A DNA stretch of 64,000 nt. Source: Aldehydirespirator sp965205155. GTDB taxonomy: Bacteria; Actinomycetota; Acidimicrobiia; Acidimicrobiales; Aldehydirespiratoraceae. Position 1 is the stretch's first letter, and each line of letters opens with the position of its first letter. The position numbers and the translations under genes are program-made. The stretch covers positions 3,658,001 through 3,722,000 of the forward strand of contig OZ242033.1 of assembly GCA_965205155.1 (NCBI GenBank), written 5' to 3'. Shown in pieces: positions 49,985-59,121 of this stretch. The notes under the pieces are model-generated. The model worked only from the letters and a program-made list of their open reading frames with translations. It searched no databases and was not told the origin of the DNA.

Positions 49985-51389
49985 TCGCGCCGACGCCGGC
50001 GGCAACCCCGAGGCGACGACAGCGCCCGGGGACAGTCCTGGGCATGCGGGCGGCCGGTCACCCACAAGACGGGCATCAGACCCGGCCGCCAAAGGCTTCG
50101 ACGCGGTGGTGGTCGGCGCGGGTGTGATCGGCGCAGCCATCGCCTTCGAGCTCGGTCGGCGGGGACGCCGCGCCCTGTGCGTGGACAAGCTGCCTGCCGC
50201 GGGATTCGGCTCCACCGTCAACTCGTGCGCGATCGTGCGCTTCACGTACTCCACCTTCACCGGCGTGGCCATGTCGTACGAGGGCCTGCAGTACTGGCTG
50301 GAGTGGCCCGACTACCTCGAAGCCGGAGACGAGCTCGGCCTCATCGCCTACAAGCAGTGCGGGATGGCGGCGCTGAAGGATCCCGGCGGCCATTACCTGA
50401 AGGTGCTCCCCCACTTCGACGCGATCGGGGTTGCCTACGAGGACTGGTCGACAGCCGAACTGCTGCGACGCATGCCCATCCTCGACCCCGGCATCTTCGG
50501 ACCGCCGAAGCGGCCCGACGACCCCGACTTCTGGGCCGACGCCACCGGGAACCTGCCCGGCGCGATCTTCACGCCCGAGGCGGGTTATGTGAGTGATCCT
50601 CAGTTGACCACCCACAACCTGCAGCGAGCCGCGGAGTCGGCCGGCGCCGAGTTCCGCTTCGCCACGGCCGTGACCGCCGTCGGCCGGAACAACGGGACGG
50701 TGACGGGCGTGACCCTCGACGACGGCACGACCGTGGCCGCGCCGGTGGTGGTGAACGTGGCCGGGCCTCACTCGTACCTGATCAACCGGATGGCCGGCGT
50801 CTACGACTCGATGAACATCAAGACCAGGGCGCTTCGTCACGAGGTGCACCACGCGCCGGGGCCGTCCGGCTACGACTACGAGCGCGACGGCTTCAACATC
50901 GCCGACGACGACAACGGCATCTACTTCCGGCCCGAGACCGGCAACCACATCCTGGTGGGCAGCACCGACCCCCGCTGCGACCCCCAGGACTGGGTGGACC
51001 CCGACGATTACGACCAACGGCTCAGTGGCGAGCAGTGGGAGGCACAGGTCCTGCGGCTGAACCGGCGCCTGCCGGCGGTGGGCGTGCCTCACGAACGCAA
51101 GGGCGTGGTGGACCTCTACGACGTGAGCGACGACTGGATCCCGATCTACGACCGCACCGACCTCGACGGCTTCTACGTGGCCATCGGCACCAGCGGCAAC
51201 CAGTTCAAGAACGCCGGAGTGGCCGGGCACTGCATGGCCGAACTCATCGAGGCGGTCGAGTCCGGCCACGACCACGACGCCGACCCGCTCGTGGTCGAGG
51301 GCCGCTACACCGGCCTGCCCATCGACATGGGCACCTTCAGCCGCAACCGGGAGATCAACCCCAACTCCTCGATGTCAGTCCACGGCTGA
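49974..51389 (+). CDS. FAD-dependent amine/amino-acid oxidoreductase (DAO family, sarcosine-oxidase-like)
   Basis: A 471-residue flavoprotein of the DAO superfamily, which oxidises N-methylated or D-amino acids. The dinucleotide motif is AVVVGAGVIGAAIAFELGRR (about residues 43-62), with Asp rather than Glu at the end of strand 2 (ALCVDKLPAAGFGSTVNSCA). The C-terminal FAD block is GFYVAIGTSGNQFKNAGVAG (about 400-419). The N-terminal 40 residues are Gly/Ala/Pro-rich and probably disordered. The start is GTG 49974, inside the dehydrogenase 3' end (11-base overlap). It is next to an amidase and upstream of the MttB, M24 and betaine-transport genes. Confidence 0.85.
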   Translation: MASDRADAGGNPEATTAPGDSPGHAGGRSPTRRASDPAAKGFDAVVVGAGVIGAAIAFELGRRGRRALCVDKLPAAGFGSTVNSCAIVRFTYSTFTGVAMSYEGLQYWLEWPDYLEAGDELGLIAYKQCGMAALKDPGGHYLKVLPHFDAIGVAYEDWSTAELLRRMPILDPGIFGPPKRPDDPDFWADATGNLPGAIFTPEAGYVSDPQLTTHNLQRAAESAGAEFRFATAVTAVGRNNGTVTGVTLDDGTTVAAPVVVNVAGPHSYLINRMAGVYDSMNIKTRALRHEVHHAPGPSGYDYERDGFNIADDDNGIYFRPETGNHILVGSTDPRCDPQDWVDPDDYDQRLSGEQWEAQVLRLNRRLPAVGVPHERKGVVDLYDVSDDWIPIYDRTDLDGFYVAIGTSGNQFKNAGVAGHCMAELIEAVESGHDHDADPLVVEGRYTGLPIDMGTFSRNREINPNSSMSVHG

Positions 51390-51404
51390 CGGGGCGAGCC
51401 CCCA

Positions 51405-52823
51405 ATGACCGACGATCTGATCAGGCAGAGCGCACGTGAGGTGGTCGCCCGCATGGCAACGGGTGATCTCAGCCCCCACGATGCCCTCGACGCAGTCCAG
51501 GACCGGGTTGAATCTGTCGACCACCTCGTCAACGCGCTGCCGACCCGCTGCTTCGACCGGGCCCGAGGTCACGCCGACCGTCTAATGGCAGTCCCGCCTG
51601 GCGAACGCGGTGTGCTGGCCGGACTGCCCGTTCCCATCAAGGATCTCACAGCCGTCGCCGGCGTCCGAACGACCTACGGGTCACGGCTGAGGGAGAACTT
51701 CGTTCCGGAGCGATCCGACGTCATCGTCGAGACGCTCGAAGCTCACGGCGCCGTGGTCTACGCAAAATCGAACACCCCCGAGTTCGGGGCGGGCGGGAAC
51801 ACCTTCAACGACGTCTTCGGGACTACCCGCAACCCGCACGACCTGCGCCTCACCCCCGGCGGGTCTTCGGGCGGCGCGGCCGCGGCCCTGGCCACCGGCA
51901 TGGCCTGGCTGGCCCACGGTTCGGACCTGGCCGGCTCGCTGCGCACCCCCGCCAGCTTCTGCGGCGTCACCAGCCTGCGCCCCTCGCCGGGACGCATCGC
52001 CAACGGACCGGGCGTCGTGCCGTTCCAGGTGCATTCTCAACAGGGGCCGATGGCGCGCGACATCGGCGACCTCGCTCTTCTGGCCGACGCCATGGTGGGC
52101 GAGAGCCCCCGCGCCGGGCTCGGAAAGCCGCCGCCGCAACGGTCGTTCCGCAGCGCCGCAGCCGCGCCGATGGCGCCGTCTCGGGTGGCCTACAGCGTCG
52201 ATCTAGGCGTCACCGAGACCGCGCCGGAGGTCGCCGAGGTATGCCGCCGAGCGATTGAGGCACTCGAACGCGACGGCATTGCCGTTGTGACCGACCACCC
52301 GGACCTGTCCGAGGCCGAAGTGGCTTTCGATGTCCCGCGGGCCCTCTTCTTCGCCACCCTTCTGGGCGCAGAACTCGCCCAGGCCCGTGACGTCCTCAAA
52401 CCCGAGCTCGTATGGAACATCGAGCGGGGTCTGGCTCTAGACGGCGACGCCGTTCGCGAGGCGACCGCGGCGCAAGGGCGCATCTTCCAGCTCGCCGCCG
52501 ACTTCATGAGCGACTATGACCTGCTGATCTGCCCGGCTGCCAGCGTGTTGCCGTTCGAGGTGGAGGAGCGCTATGTCGGCTACCGCGCCGGGCTCCCCCC
52601 GAGCGAGTACTACCGCTGGCTGTCGATCGCCGCCGCCGTGAGCGTCACCACCCTGCCGGTGATCACGGTCCCCTGCGGCCGGACCGAGACCGGTCTCCCG
52701 GTCGGAATCCAGCTGATCGGACGGCCCCACGGAGAGCTGCAGCTCTTCTCGCTGGCCAGTCACATCGAGAAGGTCCTAGCGATCGGCCTTACCGTTGTGG
52801 ACGTGCCCTCGCCCGACGCTTGA
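51405..52823 (+). CDS. amidase-signature family amidase
   Basis: A 472-residue Ser-cisSer-Lys amidohydrolase. The triad is visible: LPVPIKDLTAVAG (Lys about residue 75), TPGGSSGGAAAALATGM (cis-Ser about 152) and GSDLAGSLRTPASFCG (nucleophile Ser about 176). In the last block the usual GGSIRxPA pattern reads AGSLRTPA. The length is normal. It begins 15 bases after the oxidase stop and so is probably co-transcribed. Typical substrates are short amides, so release of an acid and ammonia or an amine fits the neighbours. Confidence 0.9.
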   Translation: MTDDLIRQSAREVVARMATGDLSPHDALDAVQDRVESVDHLVNALPTRCFDRARGHADRLMAVPPGERGVLAGLPVPIKDLTAVAGVRTTYGSRLRENFVPERSDVIVETLEAHGAVVYAKSNTPEFGAGGNTFNDVFGTTRNPHDLRLTPGGSSGGAAAALATGMAWLAHGSDLAGSLRTPASFCGVTSLRPSPGRIANGPGVVPFQVHSQQGPMARDIGDLALLADAMVGESPRAGLGKPPPQRSFRSAAAAPMAPSRVAYSVDLGVTETAPEVAEVCRRAIEALERDGIAVVTDHPDLSEAEVAFDVPRALFFATLLGAELAQARDVLKPELVWNIERGLALDGDAVREATAAQGRIFQLAADFMSDYDLLICPAASVLPFEVEERYVGYRAGLPPSEYYRWLSIAAAVSVTTLPVITVPCGRTETGLPVGIQLIGRPHGELQLFSLASHIEKVLAIGLTVVDVPSPDA

Positions 52824-52832
52824 GCCAGCCTG

Positions 52833-53663
52833 TCACGGACCTTTCCTGCGGATCGGGTCCGTGCAGATGAAGATGGCCCCGCCGACGGTCAGCGGGGCAG
52901 GCCCGTCACCGAATCGTGATCTCAGGATCTCGGAGACCCGCCCCGCGAGCCGAGCTCGGTCTGCCTCGCCATCGAAGGCCATCTTGAAGTAGGCGGCGCT
53001 CCGGTAGTAGTCGAGCACGGCGTCGACAGTCGGGAAGGCGAGAACCCCTGCCCATGGCTCCGCCTGCACCGCCAGGAACGAGCCGGCGAGCTTCCGGCCG
53101 CCCGACTCGGCATCGAAGTTGATCGACATCCGCTCAACAAGCCGGCCGCCGAGATCCGCCACCGCCTCGGAATGCGCATCCTGCAACTCCGGCCGGCTGC
53201 TGGAGCTATTGGTGGTGGCCACGAAGAGTCCGTCGTCGCGAATCACCCGAGCGGCTTCTGCCGCAGCCAGTCGAGGATCGGGCACGTGGTACAGCATGTG
53301 TCGGGCCACTGCTGAGCCGAAGGCTGCGCTCCTGAACGGCAGGCGGGCGGCGTCGAACTGGAGCAGGTTGGGCGGCGGCCCGCATGTGGCCCCGGAGATC
53401 GACTGCAACTGCCGGAGCGAGAGGTCGCCCGCGATCACGTCCTGCCGATCCAAGACGGTCGGTCCGACCGGCAACAGCGGCGCACCGACACCGCACCCGA
53501 TGTCGACGATCGGTGAGCAACCGGCGATTCGCCGTGTCACCCCGTCGAACAAGAGCTGCGATGCAGCGTCGATGACGAGATACCGACCGAAGACCCCGAC
53601 CCTGGTACTGAGCGGCGTTTCCGTCTCGTACAGGGGGCGAGGATCGACGAACGGCGCTTGCAC
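52833..53663 (-). CDS. class I SAM-dependent methyltransferase
   Basis: A 276-residue methyltransferase (methyltransf_11 type). The SAM-binding loop is IVDIGCGVGAPLLPVG (about residues 52-67), the acidic residue lies in QDVIAGDLSLRQLQ, motif III is FDAARLPFRSAAFGSAVARH (about 103-122), and ARVIRDDGLFVATTNS ends the core. A C-terminal helical segment (VDAVLDYYRSAAYFKM) forms the lid. Substrate unknown. It follows the macro-domain gene by six bases on the same strand and converges on the amidase gene with a nine-base gap. Confidence 0.85.
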   Translation of the reverse strand: MQAPFVDPRPLYETETPLSTRVGVFGRYLVIDAASQLLFDGVTRRIAGCSPIVDIGCGVGAPLLPVGPTVLDRQDVIAGDLSLRQLQSISGATCGPPPNLLQFDAARLPFRSAAFGSAVARHMLYHVPDPRLAAAEAARVIRDDGLFVATTNSSSSRPELQDAHSEAVADLGGRLVERMSINFDAESGGRKLAGSFLAVQAEPWAGVLAFPTVDAVLDYYRSAAYFKMAFDGEADRARLAGRVSEILRSRFGDGPAPLTVGGAIFICTDPIRRKGP

Positions 53664-53669
53664 TGCGGG

Positions 53670-54230
<561 letters not shown>

Positions 54231-54278
54231 TCTGCCCGCTGAAGCCGGCAGAGATCTCGGTCCGGAAGGCTCCGACCC

Positions 54279-55112
54279 TCAGCCGCCAGCGATGAGCGCC
54301 ACGGCCACCAGCGCAATCCCGAGTCCCAGCATCTGGACCCCTCGCAGTCTCTCCCGGAACACCAGCCACGCCCAGAACACCGTTGCGGCGGGAAAGAGCG
54401 ACGCGAGGACAGCCGCCACCGATGTAGACCCCAGCCGGGCCGCAGTCAGGAACAGCGCATTCCCGGCCGTCACCAGTGCCGCGATGCCGATCACGTGAAG
54501 CCAGACGCGGCGCGACGTCGACAGCGCGAACCTCCTGGCGGCCATGACCACCGAGAGCACCACGAACCCAGACGCACGCGCCGCCACGATCGGCCAGAGA
54601 CCGCTGTCCTCGGACGTATTGGCGAGGCAAACCAGCAGCATCCCGACCCCGACGGCGCCGCCCAGCCCGAAGAGCACGCTGGAGCCGACCGAGCCTCGCT
54701 GCTCGGAACGGGCCATGCTGACCAGCCCGATGGCCAGCAACCCAAGCAGGACCCCTGCGGTTGCGGTCGACGACAAGGCGTCATCACCGAAGACGGATGC
54801 GACGATCACCGGCAGCGCGGCCGCGCCCACGCCGGCCACCGGCGCCGCGATGCTGACCCGAGCGCGGGCGTATCCCGCGTACAACGCAACCAGACCGCCC
54901 GCCAAGACGACGCCGCCCAGTGCCCCCCACGCCAAATCGGCCATGCCCGCCTCGCCCGCCACTACCAACGAGGCCACGAACGCCAACACGAAGCCCACCA
55001 GACTGGAGGCAGCAGTCACAACGACCGGGTCGGCTCGCCGGCTGGCCAGACCGCCCAGAAAGTCCGATGTCCCGACTGACAGCGCGGCCAGCAATCCCAA
55101 CAGCACCGTCAT
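54279..55112 (-). CDS. EamA/DMT-family transporter
   Basis: A 277-residue drug/metabolite transporter with ten hydrophobic helices in two EamA repeats. The first starts LLGLLAALSVGTSDFLGGLA and the second around GSVGSSVLFGLGGAVGVGML. SLFPAATVFWAWLVFRERL near the C-terminus is the classic second-repeat motif with the conserved Pro and Glu. It probably exports small metabolites or amino acids. ATG 55112 is chosen because the first helix begins right after it; the open frame reaching 55376 runs across a repeat fragment and the cyclic phosphodiesterase start. Confidence 0.85.
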   Translation of the reverse strand: MTVLLGLLAALSVGTSDFLGGLASRRADPVVVTAASSLVGFVLAFVASLVVAGEAGMADLAWGALGGVVLAGGLVALYAGYARARVSIAAPVAGVGAAALPVIVASVFGDDALSSTATAGVLLGLLAIGLVSMARSEQRGSVGSSVLFGLGGAVGVGMLLVCLANTSEDSGLWPIVAARASGFVVLSVVMAARRFALSTSRRVWLHVIGIAALVTAGNALFLTAARLGSTSVAAVLASLFPAATVFWAWLVFRERLRGVQMLGLGIALVAVALIAGG

Positions 55113-55167
55113 GACGACATCACCAGCGTGAGTCTGGCCGACTGATCGCCGACTTGCCGAGGTCGCA

Positions 55168-55193
55168 AGAGGCCGAGCGGAAGGGGAGCGACT
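55168..55193 (+). repeat. interspersed element fragment (left module)
   Basis: AGAGGCCGAGCGGAAGGGGA followed by GCGACT matches the left module of copy C and of the 18540 fragment. It lies in the 150-base gap between the divergent EamA and cyclic phosphodiesterase genes. Confidence 0.65.
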
Positions 55194-55262
55194 AACGAGT
55201 ACAGACGTGGGCGCAGCCACGACACCGGCCGCCCGGCCTAGCTCGGCGCGTACCCTCGGAGC

Positions 55263-55745
55263 ATGCCGCGGCTGTTCGTCGCTGTCTGGCCGCCCGACGA
55301 TGTGCTGCGGGAACTGGTCGCCATGCCGAGACCAGCGGTGGACGGGCTGCGCTGGACCGCGCCGGAGCGCTTGCACGTCACCCTCCGGTTCCTAGGCCAG
55401 TGCGATGAAGCCGAAGCCCAGGCCGCGCTGGCCGCCGCCCCCCTGCCAGCGGCTCAGGTGACGCTGGGGCCGGGTGTCAAGCGGCTGGGGCGTGGCGTGC
55501 TGATGGTCCCGGTCCAGGGTCTCGACGACCTGGCCGCAGCAGTCGAGGCAGCCATCTCGCCGGCGGGCCTGCCGCCGCCCGACCATCCCTTCACCGGCCA
55601 CCTCACCGTGGCCCGGTTCAAGCGCAAGTCCCCGCCCGGCTACCGTCCGGCGCTGGAGGCGTCGTTTGCGGTCACCGAGGTCGCGCTCGTGAGGACCGAG
55701 CCTTCCGGCTCCTACACGAACGTCGAGCGCTTCACGCTGGTCTGA
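55263..55745 (+). CDS. thpR: RNA 2',3'-cyclic phosphodiesterase (2H family)
   Basis: A 160-residue 2H phosphoesterase, formerly called 2'-5' RNA ligase. It opens 2',3'-cyclic phosphates at RNA ends. The two catalytic H-x-T/S-x motifs are LHVTLRFLGQ (about residues 38-47) and GHLTVARFKR (about 112-121), with the early LFVAVWPPDDVL strand typical of ThpR. Although shorter than E. coli ThpR (176), it has both lobes. It is monocistronic, converging on the oxygenase gene with a 19-base gap. Confidence 0.9.
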   Translation: MPRLFVAVWPPDDVLRELVAMPRPAVDGLRWTAPERLHVTLRFLGQCDEAEAQAALAAAPLPAAQVTLGPGVKRLGRGVLMVPVQGLDDLAAAVEAAISPAGLPPPDHPFTGHLTVARFKRKSPPGYRPALEASFAVTEVALVRTEPSGSYTNVERFTLV

Positions 55746-55764
55746 GTCCGGCCGATCACCCGAG

Positions 55765-56637
55765 TCAATCGAGCAGGGCGTCGGAGCGGACCCTCTGACG
55801 CTCAGCCTCCTCGTGTTCGGCCAGTACCCGGCCGAACAGTTGGCGGGTGCGCTCGACCCGGCCGATCACGCCCGGCTCCAGGGTGTAGGCGAAGATTGCG
55901 GCATGGCGGGGCCGGGACCCGGCGCCCACCCTGGTGACCCGGTGCAGCGAGTGGCGGCCCCTGAAGATTTGCAAGTCGCCCGGCCGCAACTCCAATGTGC
56001 GCACACCCTCCCGGCCACCGGCGAGCACGCCGGCGATGGCGTTGAAGCCCTCGCGCTCGGCCGACCGGATCTGGGGCACGTACTCGAACAGCCCGCCCTC
56101 GTCCGCCGGCTGCACCAGCACAGTGACCGCGAAGTCGTTGGTGTCGAAATGCCAGGTGAACTGCTGTCCCGGATCGCAGATGTTCGAGGTGAGCCCGGCC
56201 AGCGGATCGTCGTAGCAGTACAGCGCACCGATCTCCAGACAGTCGGCGATGAACCGCGCCACTTCCGGCGCCCGAAACAGCACGTCGGTGGCGCAACCGG
56301 GATCCCAGGCATCGCCGGGAATGAAGCCGCTGGAGCGCTCGATGAAGGTGTTCACCGGATGGTCGGCCGGGTAGTCCGGGTTGACGGCCGTGTGGAAGTA
56401 GGGGTTCATGACCTGGGTCGAGTAGTGGGTGGCGTGCTTGCGCTCACCGATCTCGCCATTGAGCCTCGCCACCGCCTCGGGCCGCACGAAGCCCCCCAGC
56501 ACGGCGCAGCCCTCCGACCGCAGCCCAACCCGGGCGTCGTCCACCGCGGCCACATAGCCCGCGGAGTCCGGGGCGTGGATCGGGAAGGCTTGCAGATCGA
56601 CAAGCTCCGACAGGCTCTCGGGCACGGCCTGCTGCAT
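55765..56637 (-). CDS. Fe(II)/2-oxoglutarate-dependent oxygenase (BesD/HalD-like fold)
   Basis: A 290-residue non-heme iron oxygenase. The iron facial triad is seen as QFTWHFDTNDFAVTVLVQ (His-x-Asp, about residues 143-160) and GRHSLHRVTRVG (distal His, about 224). The co-substrate Arg is near SRPRHAAIFAYTLEPGV. Context residues resemble the BesD/HalD family of free-amino-acid enzymes, but halogenases have Gly or Ala at the Asp position, so hydroxylation is expected. ATG 56637 has a GGAAGGGGAAGC site; the longer frame overlaps the dehydrogenase gene. It follows that gene by 16 bases and probably acts on the same pathway. Confidence 0.8.
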   Translation of the reverse strand: MQQAVPESLSELVDLQAFPIHAPDSAGYVAAVDDARVGLRSEGCAVLGGFVRPEAVARLNGEIGERKHATHYSTQVMNPYFHTAVNPDYPADHPVNTFIERSSGFIPGDAWDPGCATDVLFRAPEVARFIADCLEIGALYCYDDPLAGLTSNICDPGQQFTWHFDTNDFAVTVLVQPADEGGLFEYVPQIRSAEREGFNAIAGVLAGGREGVRTLELRPGDLQIFRGRHSLHRVTRVGAGSRPRHAAIFAYTLEPGVIGRVERTRQLFGRVLAEHEEAERQRVRSDALLD

Positions 56638-56653
56638 TGCTTCCCCTTCCGTT

Positions 56654-57604
56654 TCACCTCTCCCAGTGGGGGGTCCAGTCGCCTTCCAGTTGCATCGACA
56701 TTCTGGCATCGTCGGCGATGCGCCGGGCGACGCTCATCTCTCCGGCGTCCAGGCCGTAGCGGGCCGCAGCCCGCTCGAAGGCACTCCGGGCCGCCGCGGT
56801 CACCGGCAGGTCGGCGTCCACGCTCGCCTCGAGATCAGCGAGCAGGCCCAGGTCCTTGACGCACAGAGCGAGCGGGAACGACGGGTCGTAGTGACCGGCG
56901 AAGATGCTGGGAGCATCGTGGCGGGCGACGAAGCTGTCGCCGACGCTGTTGCAGACGGCCTCCCACAGGGTCCTCAACTCCACTCCGTTGGCCAGGCCGA
57001 CGGCGAAGCCCTCCCCCAGCGCGGCCGCGGCCGCGAACCACAGCTGGTTGGTGACCAGCTTGACCACATTGCCGGCACCGAGGGGACCGCACTCGATGAC
57101 TGTTCCGAGGTGCTCCAGCACCGGCCGAACCACCGCCACGGGCTCCGGCTCGCCGCCCGCGAACAGCGTGAGCTCGCCCCTCCGGGCACCGTCGACCGCG
57201 CCGGTCACCGGCGAGTCGACCACCGCCACTCCATCAGGCGCAGCCGAGGCCAGCATCAGCACCAGCTCCCGGCTGTTGGTGGTGAGATCCACCCACACCG
57301 ACCCGGGCCTCATCGCGCCCAGCGCGCCGCCGGTCCCGGCCATCGCCGCCTCGACCTGCGGCGGCCCCGGCAACGACGTCATGAACAGGTCGGCATCCAG
57401 CGCGCAATCTCGCGCCGACTCCGCGGCCTCGGCCCCGGCGTCCACGGCCGCGGCCAGCGCAGCCGCGTCGAGGTCATAGGCCGTCACCGAGTAGCCCGCC
57501 GCCACCAGCCGCCGGCACATCGGCCCGCCCATGGTGCCGAGCCCCAGGAAACCGACCCGCGACACAGCCTGACTCGACCCGCGACTTGACTGCGGCCCCC
57601 TCAC
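56654..57604 (-). CDS. NAD(P)-dependent beta-hydroxyacid dehydrogenase (3-hydroxyisobutyrate dehydrogenase-like)
   Basis: A 316-residue member of the HIBDH/tartronate semialdehyde reductase family. The dinucleotide loop is VGFLGLGTMGGPMCRRLVAA (about residues 17-36). The substrate loop is VVDSPVTGAVDGARRGELTL (about 128-147), the catalytic Lys is in LGAGNVVKLVTNQLW (about 178), and the C-terminal helical domain has LALCVKDLGLLADLEA. The length is normal with a short Ser/Arg-rich front. The stop of the M24 gene lies 11 bases ahead of its start, so M24, dehydrogenase and oxygenase form one operon. Confidence 0.88.
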   Translation of the reverse strand: MRGPQSSRGSSQAVSRVGFLGLGTMGGPMCRRLVAAGYSVTAYDLDAAALAAAVDAGAEAAESARDCALDADLFMTSLPGPPQVEAAMAGTGGALGAMRPGSVWVDLTTNSRELVLMLASAAPDGVAVVDSPVTGAVDGARRGELTLFAGGEPEPVAVVRPVLEHLGTVIECGPLGAGNVVKLVTNQLWFAAAAALGEGFAVGLANGVELRTLWEAVCNSVGDSFVARHDAPSIFAGHYDPSFPLALCVKDLGLLADLEASVDADLPVTAAARSAFERAAARYGLDAGEMSVARRIADDARMSMQLEGDWTPHWER

Positions 57605-57615
57605 GTTTCAGCAAC

Positions 57616-58926
57616 CTAGACGAGGTCGAGGGGATAGGTGGAGAGGCGTTCGTGGCCGGTCTCGGTGATAAGGATCTGCTCCTCGAGCTTGACTCCCTCG
57701 CCGCCGCACTTCGGGCCCACGAAGGCCTCGACGCACATCACGGTGCCCGGCTCCAGCACGGCGTCGTACCCCTCTCGCCCCCACCGCTCGCGGGTGAACA
57801 CCGACGGGTACTCGTCGCACAGGCCTGCGCCGTGCGACAGCACCGTGTAGCAGTTGTAGTCGTCCAGCGACGGGTACCACGACTGCTGCGCCAGCTCGCG
57901 CACCGAGGCGCCCGGTTGGTGCAGCTCGATGTTGCGCTCGATCTGCTCCCGGGCCAGCGACCACACATCGTGCTGGGCGGCAGACGGCGCGCCCCCGCCG
58001 CACAGCCACGTGCGGGAGATGTCCACGCAAGCGCCGTAGGCGCACACCATGTCGGTGTCGAAGCCCATCAGCTCTCCGGCCTGGACCCGGCGGCTGCTGA
58101 CCTCCTGGTACCACGGGTTGGTGCGGGGGCCCGAGGCGAGCAGGCGGGTCTCGATCCACTCCCCGTAGCGGGCGAGGTTGCCGGCCTGCAGAGTCGCCCA
58201 GAGCTCCATCTCGGTGACGCCGGGCTCGAACATCGCCCGCATGTCTCCGATGGCGGCCTCGCAGGCGTGCACTGCGCAGCGCATGGCTGCGATCTCCTCT
58301 GACGACTTGACCACGCGGGCCTCCTCCATGAGCGCCCAAGCGTCTACGAGACACACTCCGTGAGCCTCCAGCGCCCGCATCCCGATCAGGTCGAGTTGGT
58401 CGACCGCCAGTCGGCGATCGCCGCGCCCGTGTTCGGCCAGCAGACCCGCAATCTCCTGAGCCCACCGATCGGCGACCTCGGGAGCCCGGTTCCCCGCATA
58501 GAAGTAGATGTACGACAACCCCGGCCTGATCTCGTCCACCACCTCCGAGTGTGTGTCGAGGAACTCTCCCTTCGAGAACTCGAACAGCACCACGGGCCCG
58601 TCGGTGGCCACGAACGCGTAGCGCACCGCGTTGTGCATCGTCCAGATCGACATGTTGGTGGTGTCGGTGGCGTAACGGATGTTCAGGGGGTCGTACAGCA
58701 GCGCGGCGTCGCAGCCCGCGGCCTGCAGTTGCGAGCGCACCCGCTCGAGCCGGTAGCGCCGGATCTCTGTGCGGTCGGGCAGCCGCAAACCCGCCGCGAC
58801 CCACTCCGCCTCCAAGTCGGCTCCGGGCCCCAGCGAGTGCATATTGCGATCCCCGTGGTCGAGCAGCCACTCCGGCGGCTCCGCACGAGCAGCCCCGATC
58901 CTGGGTCGGTGCCTCGGTCCAGTCAC
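57616..58926 (-). CDS. M24-family metallopeptidase/creatinase-like protein
   Basis: A 436-residue pita-bread-fold enzyme (Xaa-Pro peptidase, creatinase or DMSP lyase DddP group). Five metal ligands can be placed: MGFDTDMVCAYGACVDISRT (two Asp, about residues 281-300), YTVLSHGAGLCDEYPSVF (His about 361), VLEPGTVMCVEAFVG (Glu about 393) and GEGVKLEEQILITE (Glu about 415). The second Asp motif is less canonical. The N-terminal substrate domain has LGPGADLEAEWVAAGLRLPD. The start is GTG 58926; the longer frame reads backwards through element copy E. It could cleave a peptide, a guanidino N-methyl amino acid or a sulfonium compound. Confidence 0.8.
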   Translation of the reverse strand: MTGPRHRPRIGAARAEPPEWLLDHGDRNMHSLGPGADLEAEWVAAGLRLPDRTEIRRYRLERVRSQLQAAGCDAALLYDPLNIRYATDTTNMSIWTMHNAVRYAFVATDGPVVLFEFSKGEFLDTHSEVVDEIRPGLSYIYFYAGNRAPEVADRWAQEIAGLLAEHGRGDRRLAVDQLDLIGMRALEAHGVCLVDAWALMEEARVVKSSEEIAAMRCAVHACEAAIGDMRAMFEPGVTEMELWATLQAGNLARYGEWIETRLLASGPRTNPWYQEVSSRRVQAGELMGFDTDMVCAYGACVDISRTWLCGGGAPSAAQHDVWSLAREQIERNIELHQPGASVRELAQQSWYPSLDDYNCYTVLSHGAGLCDEYPSVFTRERWGREGYDAVLEPGTVMCVEAFVGPKCGGEGVKLEEQILITETGHERLSTYPLDLV

Positions 58927-58971
58927 GGCGAGATTCTGCCCTACCGCCGATGCCTTGTGGTGACTGGGGCA

Positions 58972-59060
58972 AGAGGTCGAGCGGATCGGCGCGCCAGTCC
59001 GGCCCATACGGGCGAGGCCGTGGCCCGAGCGGCCCGTGAGCGCAGCGAACAGGAGCGGGA
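58972..59060 (+). repeat. interspersed palindromic element, copy E
   Basis: A near-full copy in the same orientation as copy C, in the 195-base gap between the divergent M24 and MttB-like genes. It is open in the MttB frame and would be read as HTGEAVARAARERSEQERE, the same peptide as in the binding-protein leader. Confidence 0.85.
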
Positions 59061-59121
59061 GACACGACGCTGCACCGCGAGGCGGTATCGCCCACCCGCG
59101 CATCGTCTAAGGTCGCGAGCA

